A stretch of DNA of 64,000 nucleotides, taken from the NCBI RefSeq assembly GCF_000308595.1, contig NZ_BAGA01000109.1, positions 62,001 through 126,000 on the forward strand, written 5' to 3'. Under the pieces are notes generated by a model, which did no database searches, had not been told where the DNA came from, and worked only from the letters and a program-made list of their open reading frames with translations. Within the stretch, counting starts at the first letter, position 1, and each line of letters begins with the position of its first letter. The position numbers and the translations under genes were made by a program. The DNA comes from Nocardia higoensis NBRC 100133 (GTDB lineage Bacteria > Actinomycetota > Actinomycetes > Mycobacteriales > Mycobacteriaceae). Positions 44,242 through 51,780 of the stretch are shown piece after piece.

Positions 44242-45012
44242 TTACCGTCGGCGTCGAAGCGTGCGGTACTGGAGAACTCCTTGCCGTTCTCGTCGAGAGC
44301 GAACTATTCCTGGTAGCTGGTTCCGTCCGCGTTCATGAGGATCGGGCCGCGACAATGGTATGGGTCGGAGCGCCAGGTGGCGGTCAGCGGGTCGAACTGG
44401 TTGGCGTAGTTGGGGCCGCCGTGCGCCACTCCGCAGGGGCGGTGGTCCGAGGATCGCAACGGGTTCGCGACCCTGGAATGCGAAGCATGCTCGGCGGTGG
44501 CGTCGCTGCAGCCAGGTGCAACAAATGATCCGGGTTCGCGGCAGGGCGCCCTGGGTATCTTCCGAGGGTCTGCGCCAGGACTGCGGCACTGAGGCTTCGC
44601 GCAGCAGTCCTGCCCAGCGCATCATGACAAGGCTTCGCCTGCCTCCCACAGCGCGAATGTTCGACGGTAGATTTTCCAGGATGGTCTCGAGCTCCTCGAC
44701 GGTGATCGGACGCCCTTCGCTTTCGGCGACCTCTTGTATGCCCTTGATGATCCGGTAAAGAGTGAACACGGGTCCGTCGCCGGACGCATACGTAGCCCGC
44801 GAATCTTCGGTTTCGAAAATGAACTCTTCGAGATCCATTCGCCAGATATCCGCGCTCGTCATTTTGGACCGGGCTTCTGCCACGATTCCGCGTTCGGCTT
44901 CTACGAACTGTCCTGTGTGTCGGTCCAGAACCAATGCTCGCCGCGCTCCGTCATCGCTCGTTTCAATTTTCAACTGACGTCCAAAATAATGGTAATACTC
45001 AGTGCGGGTCAT
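44242..45012 (-). CDS. Putative immunity protein (repeat copy I), 3' end degraded
   Basis: The first ~125 residues (MTRTEYYHYFGRQLKIETSD, ADIWRMDLEEFIFETED, GDGPVFTLYRIIKGIQE, RPITVEELETI) are conserved with a second copy at 46881-47270 and a third, truncated copy at 46261-46431, so this is a real gene family. The remainder reads through unrelated, partly frameshifted DNA and is probably not native. Its ATG overlaps the ancestral stop of the upstream RelA/SpoT-like frame as ATGA, the arrangement typical of a toxin followed by its immunity gene. No known family recognised; immunity role is inferred from position. Confidence 0.6.
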   Translation of the reverse strand: MTRTEYYHYFGRQLKIETSDDGARRALVLDRHTGQFVEAERGIVAEARSKMTSADIWRMDLEEFIFETEDSRATYASGDGPVFTLYRIIKGIQEVAESEGRPITVEELETILENLPSNIRAVGGRRSLVMMRWAGLLREASVPQSWRRPSEDTQGALPRTRIICCTWLQRRHRRACFAFQGREPVAILGPPPLRSGARRPQLRQPVRPADRHLALRPIPLSRPDPHERGRNQLPGIVRSRRERQGVLQYRTLRRRR

Positions 45013-45547
45013 AGCTTCGGCATCCCTTTCGTGAGCGCTGGGATGAATATATCATTAGCCCTCAGACGTAATCCATCAATGATCGCCGGTCCGGCGGGCT
45101 GGCAGTATCATCCAAGGTGGATCCGGGTGTATTCCAGTCCCGAGCAACCTCATACAGAGCATGGTCGAACTTGTCGGAAACCTTGCCTATTCTCTCGCGG
45201 TGTAGTCGAAGTTCGACAACGAGACCGTTTGGCGCCTGCACGTTCATAAGTATGTCGCGGTACCCGCTTGCTGCTGGATCGATGAATCGATCCTTCACCC
45301 TAGGTATTCTCAGGCCGGATCGCTCGATGCGGTCGAGGGCTTGGTAGATCTGCTCGACCCGCGCGAAGGTGATCTTCGATCCGGCCAGGTCGACCACTCG
45401 GGAGGCATCGTTCTCGTACTCGACGAGCTTTTCGTCGATCCACGCTCGGTTCTTGGGAATCTGTCGTGGCTTTGGTACGCCTCCAACGTGTCTCTTCAGC
45501 GTGTCCGTCAGATCATTCATGAATACGCTCTGCGCGTCGTCCCATTT
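44423..45547. repeat. Long direct repeat, copy I
   Basis: About 1.1 kb, matching 46715-47791 in the same orientation with many substitutions and small indels. Each unit carries the 3' part of a RelA/SpoT-like toxin frame, the following immunity-like gene and trailing remnant DNA. Confidence 0.85.
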
Positions 45548-45688
45548 CTCATTAACACGAACCTGCGATGCGGTGAACGACTCGGCGCCGAAGAGGTCGT
45601 TCATCTTGTCGATGACGACCTGTAGTGCGACGTACTTCGACTCCTTCCGGGTGCCGGTCCCCGCCACCTGTCTCTGCGAGTACATCAT
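45062..45688 (-). CDS. RelA/SpoT-like nucleotidyltransferase domain protein, probable toxin module
   Basis: 208 residues from the ATG at 45688, which overlaps the upstream immunity-like stop (ATGATG). Motifs in order match the (p)ppGpp-synthetase fold: VVDLAGSKITF with D100 and K105, RVKDRF at 130-135, SGYRDILMNV at 141-150 and VVELRLH with E159. D100 and E159 correspond to the metal- and pyrophosphate-handling acidic residues of synthetases. There is no hydrolase, TGS or ACT domain, so it resembles toxin-type small alarmone synthetases rather than Rel. A later frameshift near 45105 replaces the ancestral last ~25 residues. A damaged copy lies at 47267-47869. Confidence 0.62.
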   Translation of the reverse strand: MMYSQRQVAGTGTRKESKYVALQVVIDKMNDLFGAESFTASQVRVNEKWDDAQSVFMNDLTDTLKRHVGGVPKPRQIPKNRAWIDEKLVEYENDASRVVDLAGSKITFARVEQIYQALDRIERSGLRIPRVKDRFIDPAASGYRDILMNVQAPNGLVVELRLHRERIGKVSDKFDHALYEVARDWNTPGSTLDDTASPPDRRSLMDYV

Positions 45689-45752
45689 CGAGTTTCTCGG
45701 TGGGGGCGTGCTCGTTTTCGGGCCTTTTCGATCGATCCGGGATCGTAGCGCA
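45665..45752. repeat. Direct repeat (copy 2), 3' end of immunity-like gene
   Basis: Matches 44101-44188. Here the repeat is in its natural place, covering the end of the immunity-like gene at 45685-46059 and the start of the RelA/SpoT-like gene. Confidence 0.8.
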
Positions 45753-46059
45753 GTTCGCATTCATCGACGCTGTACGGCTCTTCCCACCAGTTGGGGACAT
45801 ATCCATTCAAAAACGTCTCAAATGTGTAGCAGTTCGAACACCATTCCCACAATCTTCCGGGGCCAGCGAAACTTACGCCGCGCAGGCGTTTCGGGAGTTT
45901 CTCATCGAGCTTGTACCATCGGCGCAGGCTATGCGATCCACATATCAGGCAAATACCTTCGATGTCGGCACCGTTCCAGTCATTGTTGAATACCCTTCGC
46001 CAGGGCTTGTAAAATTCCTCTTTGATCGGATGCCATTGCATTTCTGTATTCATCGGCAT
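45685..46059 (-). CDS. Cys/Trp-rich immunity-like protein
   Basis: A 124-residue soluble protein. A CLIC pair near residue 37, then RWYKLDEKLPKRLRGVSF and LWEWCSNCYTFETF near residues 71-84 suggest a zinc-binding CxxC...CxxC core, followed by GYVPNWWEE. This pattern recalls immunity proteins of polymorphic toxin systems, though I cannot name the family with certainty. The ATG at 46059 lies inside the end of the upstream HExxH-containing fragment (10-base overlap), as expected of a cognate immunity gene. The frame is intact. Confidence 0.65.
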   Translation of the reverse strand: MPMNTEMQWHPIKEEFYKPWRRVFNNDWNGADIEGICLICGSHSLRRWYKLDEKLPKRLRGVSFAGPGRLWEWCSNCYTFETFLNGYVPNWWEEPYSVDECELRYDPGSIEKARKRARPHRETR

Positions 46060-46262
46060 CCCTCGATCCAGCTCTGGAGAGCGTTTCCGGAACCATATGG
46101 CGTGCCATCGGCCAAGGATGTTGTACCCCCGTGCATTTCTCCGTCGAAAGTTCCGTTCCTGAGATAGTATCTAGCATGGCTGACCTCGTGTGCGATGGTA
46201 TTCGCTGCGGTGGCATCGTCCACCAACGCATCGGGGCCTATCCGGACGATTTTGCCACCCTC
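46050..46262 (-). pseudogene. C-terminal fragment of HExxH metallopeptidase toxin
   Basis: About 70 codons open on the minus strand with no start, reading GPDALVDDATAANTIAHEVS and continuing HARYYLRNGTFDGEMHGG to a TGA at 46050. HEVSH is a zinc metallopeptidase HExxH motif. The 5' end is fused at about 46262 to a truncated copy of the other immunity gene, so the N-terminal and delivery parts are lost. It is followed by an overlapping immunity-like gene. Confidence 0.6.
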
Positions 46263-46431
46263 AAATATCCGCGCTCGTCATGTTTACCTGGGCTTCTACC
46301 ACGACTCCGCGTGGGGCCTCGACGAACTGTCCGGTACTCCAGTCCAGAACGGATCCCCCCTGCGCTCCGTTGTCGCTGGTTTCGATTTTCAATTGACTAC
46401 CAAAATAATGGAAGTATTCAGTGTGGGTCAC
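46261..46431 (-). pseudogene. Truncated immunity-like gene, third copy
   Basis: 56 codons from GTG 46431 (THTEYFHYFGSQLKIETSDN... QFVEAPRGVVVEAQVNMTS), then a stop created at the junction with the metallopeptidase fragment. It aligns with the first 56 residues of the copies at 44242-45012 and 46881-47270. Confidence 0.7.
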
Positions 46432-46660
46432 AGCTTGGGCATCCCTTTCATGAGCGCTTGGATGAATATCATCAGCCCGCTGACTGAGTCCATCGATAAT
46501 GGCCTGTCCGGCGAGGCCCGGAATCTCGTCATGTGGAGATCCGGTGTTGATTTTTAGTCCGCGCGAGATTTTATACAGGACATAGTCGACTTGTCTGAAA
46601 CTTTGTCTATACTCTTGACGTGTAGCCGGAGTTCGACAACGAGGCCATTCGGCTGGACCT
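46432..46660 (-). pseudogene. 3' remnant of RelA/SpoT-like toxin, third copy
   Basis: Minus-strand remnant holding NGLVVELRLH, then a frameshift, then the intact ancestral C-terminus (DEIPGLAGQAIIDGLSQRAD ... RDAQAV) whose stop overlaps the following GTG as GTGA. It shows how the undamaged toxin ended. Confidence 0.6.
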
Positions 46661-46714
46661 ACGTGTCATCAGGCTTCGACCGTATTTCGGGCACGACTGG
46701 TGATGCTCCGGAAT

Positions 46715-47791
46715 GCGCCACTCCGCAGGGCCGGTGGTCCGAGGATCGCAACGGGTTCGCGACCCTGGAGTGCATAGCATGCCCGGCGGTGGCGTCGTTC
46801 GCGGCGGGGCGCTCTGGGTAGCTTCCGAGGGTCCCAGGGTTGCGGCGCTGAAGCTTCGCGCAGCAGTCCTGCCTCGCGCATCATGACAAAGCTTCGCCTG
46901 CCTCCCACAGCGCGAACGTTCGACGGTAGATTTCCCGGATGGTCTCGAGCTCCTCGACGGTGATCGGACGCCCTTCGCTTTCCGCGACCTCTTGTATGCC
47001 CTTGATGATCCGGTACAGAGTGAACGCGGGTCCGTCGCCGGACGCATACGTAGCCCGCGAACCTTCGGTTTCGATAATGAATTCTTCGAGATCCATTCGC
47101 CAGATATCCGCGCTCGTCATGTTGACCTGAGCTTCTATCACGATTCTTCGCTCGGCTTCGACGAACTGTCCGCTCTTCTCGTCCAGAATCCATCCACGCT
47201 CCACTCCGCTATCGCTCGTTTCAATTTTCAGTGGACGTTCAAAATAGTGGTAATACTGGGTGCGGGTCACGGCTTGGGCATCCCTTTCATGAGTGCTCGG
47301 ATGAATATATCATTAGTCCGCAGGCTGAGTCCATCGATAATGGCTGCTCCGACGACACTCGGGATCTCGTCATCGAGTGATCCGGTGTGGACTTTCAGTC
47401 CCTATGAGACTTCATACAAGGCGTGGTCGAAATTGTCGGAAAAGGTGTAGTAGAAGTTCGACAACGAGAACGTTTGGCGCTGGGACGTTCATTAGTATGT
47501 CGCGGTACCCGCTTGATGTTGGCTCGATGAACGATCCTTCACCCTCAGTATTCTCAGGCCGGACCGCTCGATGTGGTCGAGGGCTTGGTAGATCTGCTCG
47601 ACCCGCTCAAAGGCGATCTTCGATCCGGCCAGGTCGACCACTCGGGAGGCATCGTTCTTGTACTCGACGAGCTTCTCATCGACCCGCGCTCGACTCTTGG
47701 GCATCTGTCGTGGCTTTGGTACGCCTCCAACGTGTCTCTTCAGCGTGTCTGTCAGATCATTCAAGAATATATTTTGCGCCTCGTCCCATTT
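46715..47791. repeat. Long direct repeat, copy II
   Basis: Partner of 44423-45547, about 1.08 kb, same orientation. It is shorter through several small deletions, including one of about 18 bases in the toxin frame. Confidence 0.85.
46881..47270 (-). CDS. Putative immunity protein (repeat copy II)
   Basis: 129 residues from a GTG at 47270 (TRTQYYHYFERPLKIETSD, ADIWRMDLEEFIIETEG, GDGPAFTLYRIIKGIQE). It is highly similar to copy I over 110 residues, then a 1-base deletion near 46936 (relative to copy I) shifts the last ~20 residues, so its C-terminus is probably not original. The GTG overlaps the ancestral toxin stop as GTGA. Function inferred only from its position after the RelA/SpoT-like frame. 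Confidence 0.6.
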   Translation of the reverse strand: MTRTQYYHYFERPLKIETSDSGVERGWILDEKSGQFVEAERRIVIEAQVNMTSADIWRMDLEEFIIETEGSRATYASGDGPAFTLYRIIKGIQEVAESEGRPITVEELETIREIYRRTFALWEAGEALS

Positions 47792-47869
47792 GTTATATAT
47801 CTCATCCACGAACCCTTTCAAATAATTGGGATCCGTTATTCGATTCGCGTCGAACCCTGGTTGACGCAC
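47267..47869 (-). pseudogene. RelA/SpoT-like toxin, second copy, frameshifted
   Basis: The first 110 codons are open (NKWDEAQNIFLNDLTDTLKR, VVDLAGSKIAF, LRILRVKDR), then a single missing base near 47538 relative to the intact copy breaks the frame just before SGYRDILMNV. A second lesion of about 18 bases follows after VVELLLH. The ancestral C-terminus ending KGMPKP and stop is still readable at 47267. Confidence 0.72.
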
Positions 47870-48284
47870 CCGATTAAGCGGGGTTGTTTCGCGAAGCCGT
47901 CAGCTCAGCGCGACTGGACACGGCCATTTGCGAATCGGAGCCTGGCCCACTTCGGTGACGCACCAAAGCCCTGACACTGGCCTGCGCGCTGGTCGTGCCG
48001 GGGACCGTCATCCCACGCGCGGCCGGCTGGACACCCTATCGATGACCGCGATCGCAACACATCAGCACATCAGGAGAAGTTCGCGTGACACACGCTGATC
48101 GACGGGGGGATGACGACGGGCCGCAATGTGGCCGGGCGCTGGATGCCCTTACGGCACTTCTCCTCGGTGACGCGGCCGTCGGTTCGACGGTGCGCGAGGG
48201 GCCACGGACTGCGACCGAGCCGGGCGATGTCCTGACACACCGTGAGCCATTCTGTGCGCGGAGCCGATCCGCGCTCGCGCTAGG
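47870..48284. other. Right edge of island; no confident gene
   Basis: About 415 bases. The toxin frame at 47869 continues open a few codons upstream without an N-terminal domain, then coding character is lost near 47,960. A GTG at 48085 with a fair ribosome site (AGGAGAAG) opens 122 codons, but it becomes Arg/Ser-rich and overlaps the next gene in another frame, so I do not accept it. GC returns to chromosomal level by about 48,050. Confidence 0.5.
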
Positions 48285-48293
48285 TTGGTCGGC

Positions 48294-48983
48294 GTGGTGC
48301 AACCACTGGCGAGCGAGTTCTCGGCGTACGGAGTGTCGCACTGGGTTGTGCTGGCGGTGTTCGCGGTGGGAGCGGTCGCGGTCGTCGCGATCGGTCGGCG
48401 GGAGCGCACCGGGGACGGCTCCAGCCACTTCGGCCCGGTGTTCGGCTGGGTGACGCTCGGGCTGTATCTGGTGGTCTTTCTGGCCGCGATGTTCCCGCCG
48501 GCGATCGATCGTTCGGTGCCGCTGCGGTTGACCGATCTGGCGACCCTCGTCGCCGGGTACGCGCTGGTGACGCGGCGACGGTGGGCGTACACGCTGACCT
48601 ACTACTGGTGTCTCACCCTGAGCACACAGGCGCTCATATCGCCGGCGTTGGAGGCCGACGATTTCCCGGGGCGCGAGTTCCTGGCGTTCTGGGCGATCCA
48701 CCTGCTCGTCGTCTGGGCGGCGATCTACCTGACCTGGGGTGTGGGTATGCGGCCGGATTGGGGCAGCTACCGGCTTGCGGTGACTGCGACAGTGGTGTGG
48801 GTCGCGGTGACCTTCGTCTTCAATTCGGTGGCCGGCACCAACTACGGGTTCGTCAACGGGAAACCCGCGACACCGTCGCTGCTCGACGTTCTGGGGCCGT
48901 GGCCGTGGTACCTGGGCACGGTGGCTGCGCTGCTGCTCGCAGTGTGGGCGTTGATGACCTGGCCTTGGGTCCGGGGCAGCTGA
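48294..48983 (+). CDS. TIGR02206 (YwaF-like) family membrane protein
   Basis: An integral membrane protein of about 230 residues with six or seven helices. The family features PLRLTDLATLVAGYAL near residue 88, YTLTYYWCLTLSTQALISP and the polar NYGFVNGKP loop before the last helix are all visible. Its function is unknown. I place the start at GTG 48294; a TTG 9 bases upstream is possible. Confidence 0.8.
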   Translation: MVQPLASEFSAYGVSHWVVLAVFAVGAVAVVAIGRRERTGDGSSHFGPVFGWVTLGLYLVVFLAAMFPPAIDRSVPLRLTDLATLVAGYALVTRRRWAYTLTYYWCLTLSTQALISPALEADDFPGREFLAFWAIHLLVVWAAIYLTWGVGMRPDWGSYRLAVTATVVWVAVTFVFNSVAGTNYGFVNGKPATPSLLDVLGPWPWYLGTVAALLLAVWALMTWPWVRGS

Positions 48984-49016
48984 GGTCCAGGCAGCCGTGT
49001 ACCAGTACGAGTACGG

Positions 49017-50279
49017 CTACACGCCCTTGACCGACTTCCGGTCCATGAAACCGAACAGGTAGCCGGCGACCCGGCGCATCTGAATCTCCTCCGCACCCTC
49101 GGTGATTCGGTAGCGGCGGTGGTGCCGGTAGATGTGCTCGAAAGGCTTGTAGCGGGAGTAGCCGAGCCCGCCGTGCACTTGCATGGCGCGGTCGGCGGCC
49201 TCGCAGACCAGCCGGTTGGCCCAGTAGTTGCACATCGAGACCTGTTCGGACACTGAGAAATTGCCGTACTTGTCCATCGACCACGCGGTCTTGTGGACCA
49301 GGGCGCGCAGCATCTCGCACTGGGTGTGCAGCTCGACCAGCTGGAACTGGATGGCCTGGTTCGACGACAGCGGCTTGCCGAAGGGCTTGCGCTCGTTGGC
49401 GTAGGCGACGGCCTGGTCGATGCAGTACTGGGCGGCGCCGAGGCTGGAGGCCGCTTGACGGATGCGGTTCTCGTTGAAGAAGTGCTGGACGACGCCCAGG
49501 CCGCGGCCCTCCCCGCCGAAGATCGCCGAGTCCGGCACCCGCACGCTGTTCAGCGAGACGCGGGCGTGGTCGGTGGGCATGTTGAACGTCCACAGGTACT
49601 CGTCGACGTGGAAGCCGGGAGTGTCGGTGGGGACCAGGAACGCGGTGATGCCGCGCCCGTCGCCGGCCTTGCCGGAGGTGCGGGCGAAGATCAGATCGGC
49701 GTCGGCGATGTGCACGCCGGTGTTCCAGGTCTTGACGCCGTCGATGACCCAGTCGTCGCCGTCGCGCACGGCGGTGGTCTCCATGTGCGTGGCGTCGGAG
49801 CCGTGTTCGGGTTCGGTGATGCCGAAGGCGAAGAACTTGGTGCCCTCGGCGAGGCCGTCCACCCACTGCGCCTTCTGTGCCTCGGTGCCGTATTCGAGCA
49901 TCAGCAGCAGGCCGACATTGTTGGCGACGATGGCGTGCTCGTTCTGCAGGTCGCAGTGCAGGCCCAGGCCGCGGCGGGCGAGGTGTTCGCGGATCACCGC
50001 CATGCCGAGATTGGTGCCGTCGCGCCCGCCGAACTCCTTGGGGAAGGCGTAGCGGTAGTGGCCCGCGGCGTCGGCGCGACGGCGGGATTCGGCCAGCAGC
50101 GCTTCCCATTCCTCGGTGGGCAGGCCGCCGCGTTCCCAGTCGGTGCGGGCGTCCTCGCGGCGGTGGTCGAAGAACTTGATGTTGTCGCCGGTCTGTTCCA
50201 ACGGGATGATCTCGGCCTCGATGAAGGCGTCGAGTTCGTCCAGATAGGCGGCCAGCTCCTCGGGGAGTTCGAAGTCCAT
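49017..50279 (-). CDS. Acyl-CoA dehydrogenase family enzyme (LvaC/FadE36-like)
   Basis: A 420-residue flavoprotein of the acyl-CoA dehydrogenase fold. Visible are the FAD-binding FAFGITEPEHGSDATHMET segment (quoted as ITEPEHGSDATHMET), QAVAYANERKPFGKPLS and the C-terminal QVHGGLGYSRYKPFEHIYRH (20 residues). It is last in a three-gene leftward operon with a kinase-like protein (7-base gap) and a DUF6285 protein. In Pseudomonas the same trio (LvaA, LvaB, LvaC) converts 4-hydroxyacyl-CoA, through a 4-phospho intermediate, to a beta-oxidation substrate; human ACAD11 fuses kinase and dehydrogenase domains. Confidence 0.9.
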   Translation of the reverse strand: MDFELPEELAAYLDELDAFIEAEIIPLEQTGDNIKFFDHRREDARTDWERGGLPTEEWEALLAESRRRADAAGHYRYAFPKEFGGRDGTNLGMAVIREHLARRGLGLHCDLQNEHAIVANNVGLLLMLEYGTEAQKAQWVDGLAEGTKFFAFGITEPEHGSDATHMETTAVRDGDDWVIDGVKTWNTGVHIADADLIFARTSGKAGDGRGITAFLVPTDTPGFHVDEYLWTFNMPTDHARVSLNSVRVPDSAIFGGEGRGLGVVQHFFNENRIRQAASSLGAAQYCIDQAVAYANERKPFGKPLSSNQAIQFQLVELHTQCEMLRALVHKTAWSMDKYGNFSVSEQVSMCNYWANRLVCEAADRAMQVHGGLGYSRYKPFEHIYRHHRRYRITEGAEEIQMRRVAGYLFGFMDRKSVKGV

Positions 50280-50286
50280 GTCTCTC

Positions 50287-51291
50287 CTAGACTTTCGCGT
50301 CGGGGCGGATCTGCATGAGCAGGTCCCATTCGATTTCCGACACACGGCGGCCGCTGGCGGCCATGACGATATCGCGGACGGTGCCGTCCAGATGCGCGGC
50401 GGCCTGTCCGGCCAGTCCGACGCCCCAGGCGAGTGTGCCCATCACCTTCCACCAGCGGAACCGGTCGACGTCGAAGGTCCCGCCGGCTTCCTCGTAGCCG
50501 CGCACGAAGGTGTCGCGGTCGGCGAATCCGCCGAATTCCTTGTCGTCGTTGCGGAAGCGCCACATTCGCAGCGCGGGCCAGGCCACATCGCGCATCGGGT
50601 CGCCGTCGCGCTGGGCGCCTTCCCAGTCCAGGACGGCGGCCAGGCCCTCGGCGGCGACGATGATGTTGCCGTTGCGCAGATCGGTGTGCAGCAGGGCGGT
50701 GCGCGACGGTGGGGCGGGCAGGCGGCGTTCCAGCCAGCGCAGCGCCATCGCGAAGACCGGGCGGTCGGACAGCAGAGTGCGCACGCCCTTCTCGGCCTCG
50801 GCCAGCGCGTCGGCGGCCGGATCGGGGCCGGCGGCGGGCAGCTCCGCGGGAGCCAGTGCGGGATCGATCGCGTGCAGCGCGCCCATCGCCGCACCCCACT
50901 GCGCGGCGACGGTCTCGGCGTTGCCGGATGCCTCGATCAGGCGAAGCACCTTGCGCGGCACGGTCTCCCCGTCGACGCGGTCGGAGATCAGGAACGGCTC
51001 GCCGATGCGCGCGGCGTCCGGGCACACCGCCACCACCGCGGGCACCGGAACACCGTGGGCGCGAGCCAGTTCCCGCACCGCCGCCTCGGCGCCGACGGTC
51101 ATGATCTCGACCGCGGGCGGGACGATGGTCGCCACCAGCGGCCGCGCCCCCTGCCCTTCGACCTCGGCGGTGAAGGCGACATTGCGCCGCCGAGCACCGG
51201 CGGAGAGGAACTCCAGCCCGGTGACCCGCACCGGGCTGCCGAAGGTCTCGGCCAGAACGTCGGCCAGTCCGGCGGACGGATCGGCGCTCAC
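50287..51291 (-). CDS. Aminoglycoside-phosphotransferase-fold kinase (LvaA-like)
   Basis: A 334-residue APH-fold protein. The catalytic loop LLHTDLRNGNIIV near residue 202 carries the Brenner-type D and N, and the metal-binding DWE follows (AAVLDWEGAQRDGDP). The GTG at 51291 overlaps the DUF6285 stop as GTGA. Genetic context with an acyl-CoA dehydrogenase and DUF6285 favours phosphorylation of a hydroxyacyl-CoA over antibiotic resistance. Confidence 0.85.
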   Translation of the reverse strand: MSADPSAGLADVLAETFGSPVRVTGLEFLSAGARRRNVAFTAEVEGQGARPLVATIVPPAVEIMTVGAEAAVRELARAHGVPVPAVVAVCPDAARIGEPFLISDRVDGETVPRKVLRLIEASGNAETVAAQWGAAMGALHAIDPALAPAELPAAGPDPAADALAEAEKGVRTLLSDRPVFAMALRWLERRLPAPPSRTALLHTDLRNGNIIVAAEGLAAVLDWEGAQRDGDPMRDVAWPALRMWRFRNDDKEFGGFADRDTFVRGYEEAGGTFDVDRFRWWKVMGTLAWGVGLAGQAAAHLDGTVRDIVMAASGRRVSEIEWDLLMQIRPDAKV

Positions 51292-51584
51292 TCGCCCTCC
51301 CAGCCGTCGTAGCCGGGCTTGGCGATCGCCAGATCGGCGCGCACCACGTCGGCCAAGGCCTGCCAGAGAGCTTCCTCGTCTCCCTCCGGCACCGCGGCCA
51401 GCAGTTCGGCCTCCCGCTTCGCCGCCTCGGGACCGAACTCGACTTCGCGGCCGAGGATGCGGGCCAGGTTCGCCCCGACCCGCGCGCGATGCTGCAGACC
51501 GGGCGGTAATGCCGGCAACAGCGTGTCCTCCAGCAGTTCGGCCAGCGATTCCAGCAGCTCGGCTGCCGTCGGTCGGTTCTGCAC
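51288..51584 (-). CDS. DUF6285 protein (LvaB-like kinase partner)
   Basis: A 98-residue, mostly helical acidic protein (AAELLESLAELLEDTLLP; RVGANLARILGREVEFGP; ALWQALADVVRADLAIAKPG). Its stop overlaps the kinase start (GTGA), indicating a stoichiometric partner. In the levulinate pathway the small LvaB protein is required for LvaA kinase activity, which is the best functional model here. Confidence 0.82.
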   Translation of the reverse strand: MQNRPTAAELLESLAELLEDTLLPALPPGLQHRARVGANLARILGREVEFGPEAAKREAELLAAVPEGDEEALWQALADVVRADLAIAKPGYDGWEGE

Positions 51585-51780
51585 AGGCGACTCCCTCGTC
51601 GGACAGCCCGGGAAAATGGGACCCCATCAATTTGGCCGATCGGCATTGCCCCGTCAATAGCCCGGCCGCGCCGACCCGATTCCTCCCGGGCATGTGAAGG
51701 AAGGGTAGGCCGAGCGCGTCGGCCTACCTTTCCGGCGACCGACTTCCCGGCGACCACCCGGCGACCAGCTCGCCGGCGAT

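Noticed and set aside
43914..47960. Island considered as an insertion sequence or prophage remnant
   Set aside because: No transposase, integrase, terminal inverted repeats, target duplication or tRNA attachment site is visible; the repeats are direct and carry toxin/immunity remnants.
48085..48453. Possible small gene with a fair ribosome site at the right border of the island
   Set aside because: Only the first ~50 codons look coding; the rest is Arg/Ser/Cys-rich and overlaps the TIGR02206 gene in another frame.
50287..51291. APH-fold gene considered as an antibiotic-resistance gene
   Set aside because: Overlap with DUF6285 and linkage to an acyl-CoA dehydrogenase fit the LvaAB type kinase much better.
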